DNA from: Balanoglossus misakiensis
Lineage: Eukaryota > Hemichordata
Assembly (NCBI GenBank): GCA_040954595.2
Contig: CM082588.2
Coordinates: forward strand, 11,718,001-11,782,000
Length of the DNA: 64,000 bases
Reading direction: 5' to 3'
Shown piece after piece: positions 59,238 to 64,000 of this stretch. The translations under genes and the position numbers were made by a program. The notes below the pieces were generated by a model, which was given only the letters and a program-made list of their open reading frames with translations, was not told the DNA's origin and made no database searches. How positions within the stretch are numbered: the stretch's first letter is position 1; the number at the start of each line of letters is the position of its first letter.

Positions 59238-61290
59238 TTCAATACTACATTTATTAAATATCAGCTAATTTTGGACAATCATCTAAAATCTAAATCATTT
59301 TTTCATATTTGGATATCTGGTGATGTATGAAATTTCCATTATATGTAAAAATGGTGCTGATTATAAAAAAATGCACTCTGAATGAGCTTATTTAATACAA
59401 AATTGCGTTTTATTCGTTTTTGCACCAAAAAGGTCATTTTTAGGCCAAACATTCTTTATTTTTTTTAATTCGGTGACCTGATCATATATAAACAATTGCT
59501 TGTATGTTAAAAGTTTTTATGACTTTTAAAAGCAGTGACACTGGCGGCATTCAACACGAAAATAACAATTTTAGCCATAATTTGATCAAAATGGTAAATT
59601 TTTGAAAATTACAAAAAATACCTGTTTTCTACATTTTCGGAAATCTGATGGAGTATAGAATGCTCTTCGTATGTATATATCGATACAAATTCCACAAAAG
59701 ACAATCTAATTTGGCTCACTGCAGACAAAATTGCGTTTTACCAAATGTTCCTTGAAAATGTCATTTTTAGAAAAAAAACTAAAAAAAACTTTGTTCTTCG
59801 AATTTGGTGCCCTGATCATATATGACATGTTGATTGTATGTTAAAACTTTCGACCACTCCAAAAATGCAGAGATATTGACGGAATTCAAGAAAAAATAGC
59901 CATTTTGGCCATATTTTGACAAAAATGGTAATTTCTTAAAAAATCATAAAAAATTAACTCTTTTCTTCATTTTCGGAAATATTATGGAGCATGAAGTGTC
60001 GTTCTCTTGTAAAAAGTGCTGCAAATTCCAGAAAAGGCGGTATAATTTGAATCACCCAAGACAAAATTACCATTTTCGACTTTTTTTCGAAAAATTGTCT
60101 TGTTTTACAAAATAAATAAGAATAAATTCTTTTCTTAGTTTCAAACGGGTAGAGATACTTTACACACGGGTTTTCTAACATTGAATTCCCGTTCATCAAC
60201 TCAGATTTCCTACAGCACAAGTCGGCTAAAACCCTGACACTCTAGAGCAGAAACAGTTGCACACTGGTAACGTTGAACAAGTCGATTTTTCTACGGCCTG
60301 GCTCGGCTAAATCTCCGTCACAATATGACAGACACTAGCGTAAGTTAGCAACGGTGATCAAGTCAGATTTTCTACGGCATAGCTCGGATAAAGCCCCGGC
60401 ACTCTAGAGCAGAAACACGCGTACAGAGACCACGTTGATCAAGTCTGATCTCCTACGGCTTGGCTCGACTAAAACCCCGGCACACTATGACAGACACTAG
60501 CGTTCGTTAGCAACGTTGATCAAGTCAGATTTCCTACGGCATGGCTTGGCTAAAGCCCTGGCACTCTAGAGCAGAAACACGCGTACAGAGACCACGTTGA
60601 TCTACTCACATTTCCTTCGGCCTGGCACGGCTGATGCCCAGGCACTATATATATAGGACACAGACTGGCGTAAGTTAACAACGGTAATCACGTCGGGTTT
60701 CCTACGGCCTGGCTCAGATGAAGCCCCGGCACTCTAGAGCAGAAACAGGCGTACAGTGACCACGTTGATCAAGTCAGATTTCCTACGGCGTGACTCGGCT
60801 GGTGCACCGGCTCTATATAACACAGACTGGCGTAAGTTATCAACGGTGATTACGTCGGATTTCCTACGGCCTGGTTTAGCTGAAGCCCCGGCACTTTAGA
60901 GCGGAAACACGCGTACATTGACCACGATGATCAAGTCAGATCTCCTACGGCCTGGCTCGACTAAACCCCGGCACACCATGACAGACACTAGCGTTCGTTA
61001 GCAACGGTGATCAAGTCGGATTTCCTTCGGCCTGGCTCTGCAAAAGACCCGACACATTAGTACAAAGACGTTGGCTAAGTCGGGCAAACCGAAGAGGGAA
61101 AGTCACAGCGGGTCAACACTCGACATTTGGTCGGGTAGGACTGCATTATTGCCTGTCAATTTATAGAGAAAGCCCGAATTTAACCAGGGCGTTTCAAACA
61201 CCGACGTTAGTTGGGGGCACGGCCTGCAGTACTGCCGGGTAAGCTGACATCGGCGTACCTCATTTAATGTAGGGGGGGGGAACAGAACGG
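59238..61290 (+). repeat. Satellite unit 28 (2053 bp)
   Basis: Tandem twin of unit 27. It differs by a few single bases (for example CTATATAACAC near 60,816) and at its end, where CGTACCTCATTTAATG replaces CGTACCGCATATAATG. Eleven 81-bp copies start at 60192; G tract 9. Confidence 0.94.
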
Positions 61291-63323
61291 TTCAATACTA
61301 CATTTATTAAACATCAGCTAATTTTGGACAATCATCTAAAATCTAAATCATTTTTTCATATTTGGATATCTGATGATGTATGACATTTCCATTATATGTA
61401 AAAATGGTGCTGATTATAAAAAATGCACTCTGAATGAGCTGATTTAATACAAAATTGCGTTCTATTCGTTTTTGCGCCAAAAAGGTCATTTTTAGGCAAA
61501 ACATTCTTTATTTTTTTAATTCGGTGACCTGATCATATTTAAACAATTGCTTGTATGTTGAAAGTTTTTATGACTTTTAAAAGCAGTGACACTGGCGGCA
61601 TTCAACACGAAAATAACAATTTTAGCCACAATTTGGTCAAAATGGTAAATTTTTGAAAATTACAAAAAATACATGTTTTCTACATTTTCGGAAATCTGAT
61701 GGAGTATAGAATGCTCTTCGTATGTATATATCGATACAAATTCCACAAAAGACCGTCTAATTTGGCTCACTGCAGACAAAATTGCGTTTTACCAAATTTT
61801 CCTTGAAAATGTCATTTTTAGAAAAAAAAAAAAAAAAAACCTTTGTTCTTCGAATTTGGTGCCCTGATCATATATGACATGTTGATTGTATGTTAAAACT
61901 CTCGACCACTCCAAAAATGCTGAGATATTGACGGAATTCAAGAATTCAATGTTGACAAAAATGGTAAATTTTAAAAAAATCTTAAAAAATTAACTCTTTT
62001 CTTCATTTTCGGAAATATTATGGAGCATGAAGTGTCGTTCTCTTGTAAAAAGTGCTGCAAATTCCAGAAAAGGTGGTATAATTTGAATCACCCAAGACAA
62101 AATTACCATTTTCGACATTTTCCGAAAAATTGTCTTTTTTACAAAATAAATAAGAATAAATTCTTTTCTTAGTTTCAAACGGGTAGAGATACTTTCCACA
62201 CGGGTTTTCTAACATTGAATTCCCGTTCATCAACTCAGATTTCCTACAGCATAAGTCGGCTAAAACCCTGACACTCTAGAGCAGAAACAGTTGCACACTG
62301 GTAACGTTGAACAAGTCGATTTTTCTACGGCCTGGCTCGGCTAAATCTCCGTCAAAATATGACAGACACTAGCGTACGTTAGCAACGGTGATCAAGTCAG
62401 ATTTTCTACGGCATGGCTTGGATAAAGCCCCGGCACTCTAGAGCAGAAACACGCGTACAGAGACCACGTTGATCAAGTCTGAACTCCTACGGCTTGGCTC
62501 GACTAAAACCCCGGCACACTATGACAGACACTAGCGTTCGTTAGCAACGTTGATCAAGTCAGATTTCCTACGGCATGGCTTGGCTAAAGCCCTGGCACTC
62601 TAGAGCAGAAACACGCGTACAGAGACCACGTTGATCTACTCACATTTCCTTCGGCCTGGCACGGCTGATGCCCCGGCACTATATATAGGACACAGACTGG
62701 CGTAAGTTAACAACGGTAATCACGTCGGGTTTCCTACGGCCTGGCTCAGCTGAAGCCCCGGCACTCTAAAGCAGAAACATGCGTACATTGACCACGTTGA
62801 TCAAGTCAGATGTCCTACGGCGTGACTCGGCTGGTGCACCGGCTCTATATGACACAGACTGGCGTAAGTTATCAACGGTGATTACGTCGGATTTCCTACG
62901 GCCTGGTTTAGCTGAAGCCCCGGCACTTTAGAGCGGAAACACGCGTACATTGACCACGATGATCAAGTCAGATCTCCTACGGCCTGGCTCGACTAAACCC
63001 CGGCACACCATGACAGACACTAGCGTTCGTTAGCAACGGTGATCAAGTCGGATTTCCTTCGGCCTGGCTCTGCAAATGACCCGACACTCTAGTACAAAGA
63101 CGTTGGCTAAGTCGGGCAAAACGAAGAGGGAAAGTCACAGCGGGTCAACACTCGACATTTGTTCGGGTAGGACTGCATTATTGCCTGTCAATTTATAGAG
63201 AGAGCCCGAATTTAACCAGGGCGTTTCAAACACCGACGTTAGTTGGGGGCACGGCCTGCAGTACTGCCGGGTAAGCTGACATCGGCGTACCGCATATAAT
63301 GTAGGGGGGGGGGGACAGAACGG
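61291..63323 (+). repeat. Satellite unit 29 (2033 bp)
   Basis: A standard unit with eleven 81-bp copies from 62226 and a local rearrangement in the AT domain: at 61,940-61,955 the usual stretch after GGAATTCAAG (about 28 bases ending in the CATATT of the common form) is replaced by AATTCAATG. Other private changes are TGATGTATGACATTTCC, TTTTTGCGCC, CATTTTCCG and CTAAAGCAGAAACATGCG. An A run of about 18 (61,822-61,840) is as in units 23 and 24. G tract 11. Confidence 0.94.
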
Positions 63324-64000
63324 TTCAATACTACATTTATTAGATATCAGCTAATTTTGGACAATCATCTAAAATCTAAATCATTTTTTCATATTTGGAT
63401 ATCTGATGATGTATGAAATTTCCATTTTATGTAAAAATGGTGCTGATTATAAAAAATGCACTCTGAATGAGCTGATTTAATACAAAATTGCGTTTTATTC
63501 GTTTTTGCACCAAAAAGGTCATTTTTAGGCAAAACATTCTTTATTTTTTTAATTCGGTGACCTGATCATATATAAACAATTGCTTGTATGTTAAAAGTTT
63601 TTATGACTTTTAAAAGCAGTGACACTGGCGGCATTCAACACGAAAATAACAATTTTAGCCACAATTTGGTCTAAATGGTAAATTTTTGAAAATTACAAAA
63701 ATACCTGTTTTCTACATTTTTGGAAATCTGATGGAGTATAGAATGCTCTTCGTATATATATATCGATACAAATTCCACAAAAAAACGGCCAATTTGGCTC
63801 ACTGCAGACAAAATTGCGTTTTACCAAATTTTCCTTGAAAATGTCATTTTTAGAAAAAAAAATAAAAAAACCTTTGTTTTTCGAATTTGGTGCCCTGATC
63901 ATATATGACATGTTGATTATATGTTAAAACTTTCGACCACTCCAAAAATGCAGAGATATTGACGGAATTCAAGAAAAATAGCCATTTTGGCCATATTTTG
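63324..64000 (+). repeat. Satellite unit 30 (677 bp, cut by the window end)
   Basis: Only the first two 337-bp subrepeats and the beginning of the third are present. It ends inside the CATTTTGGCCATATTTTG stretch. The visible part is a mixture: a TATATATATCGATAC motif as in unit 20, together with AAAAAACGGCC as in unit 1. The array clearly continues beyond the window. Confidence 0.93.

Noticed and set aside
347-63911. About sixty open frames of 60-127 codons, mostly on the minus strand
   Set aside because: They recur at the same place of each satellite unit, change frame or disappear with single-base changes, and have translations dominated by AT-rich low-complexity residues. None shows a domain, signal peptide or conserved start context. 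I regard them as chance frames.
1-64000. Ribosomal DNA intergenic spacer
   Set aside because: Subrepeats of 60-81 bp with enhancer activity are known from some rDNA spacers, but no 18S, 5.8S, 28S or 5S sequence appears in 64 kb, and a normal rDNA repeat would have shown at least one.
1-64000. tRNA or other small RNA genes
   Set aside because: I looked for A and B box pairs and cloverleaf ends in the unit and in the transposon and saw no convincing combination.

Overview
This window is a eukaryotic satellite array from end to end. I found no credible protein-coding gene, rRNA, tRNA, operon or CRISPR. It suggests an animal nuclear genome: the only foreign DNA is two copies of one non-LTR retrotransposon or SINE fragment with a (TAA)n-type tail, and one 1.4 kb foldback-type DNA transposon. 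I cannot name the species or the chromosome region. Heterochromatin, pericentromere or sex chromosome are all possible.

The array holds 29 complete tandem units and one cut unit (63324-64000). Each complete unit is 1.56-2.53 kb, most often about 2.05 or 2.38 kb, except unit 9 (3.85 kb, because of insertions). All face the same way. Every unit has the same plan: (a) an AT-rich domain of about 950 bp, itself about 2.7 diverged copies of a 337-bp subrepeat; (b) a GC-richer array of 81-bp subrepeats (5 to 17 per unit) that alternate between two tail types, so the natural step is a 162-bp dimer; (c) a spacer of about 215 bp that ends in a poly-G tract of 8-15 G. Sampled 60-base lines give 27% GC at 361-420 (AT domain) and 50% GC at 1261-1320 (81-bp array).

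Above the unit level, units 2-8 and units 9-15 are two related blocks about 15-17 kb apart (unit 5/11 and 6/12 at offset 14,901; unit 7/14 at 16,956). From unit 16 on, the order is looser: alternating unit-1-like and unit-2-like copies, then recent doublets (23/24, 27/28). Several units are chimeras of two variant lineages, as expected from unequal exchange and gene conversion.

The insertions give a relative clock. The 187-bp retrotransposon fragment sits at the same site in units 2 and 9, so it came before the block duplication. The foldback transposon is only in unit 9, so it came later. All unit boundaries here are by-eye anchors on a conserved motif just after the poly-G tract; the true replication or recombination register is arbitrary. 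Arrays like this are prone to assembly collapse, so copy order depends on long-read support.
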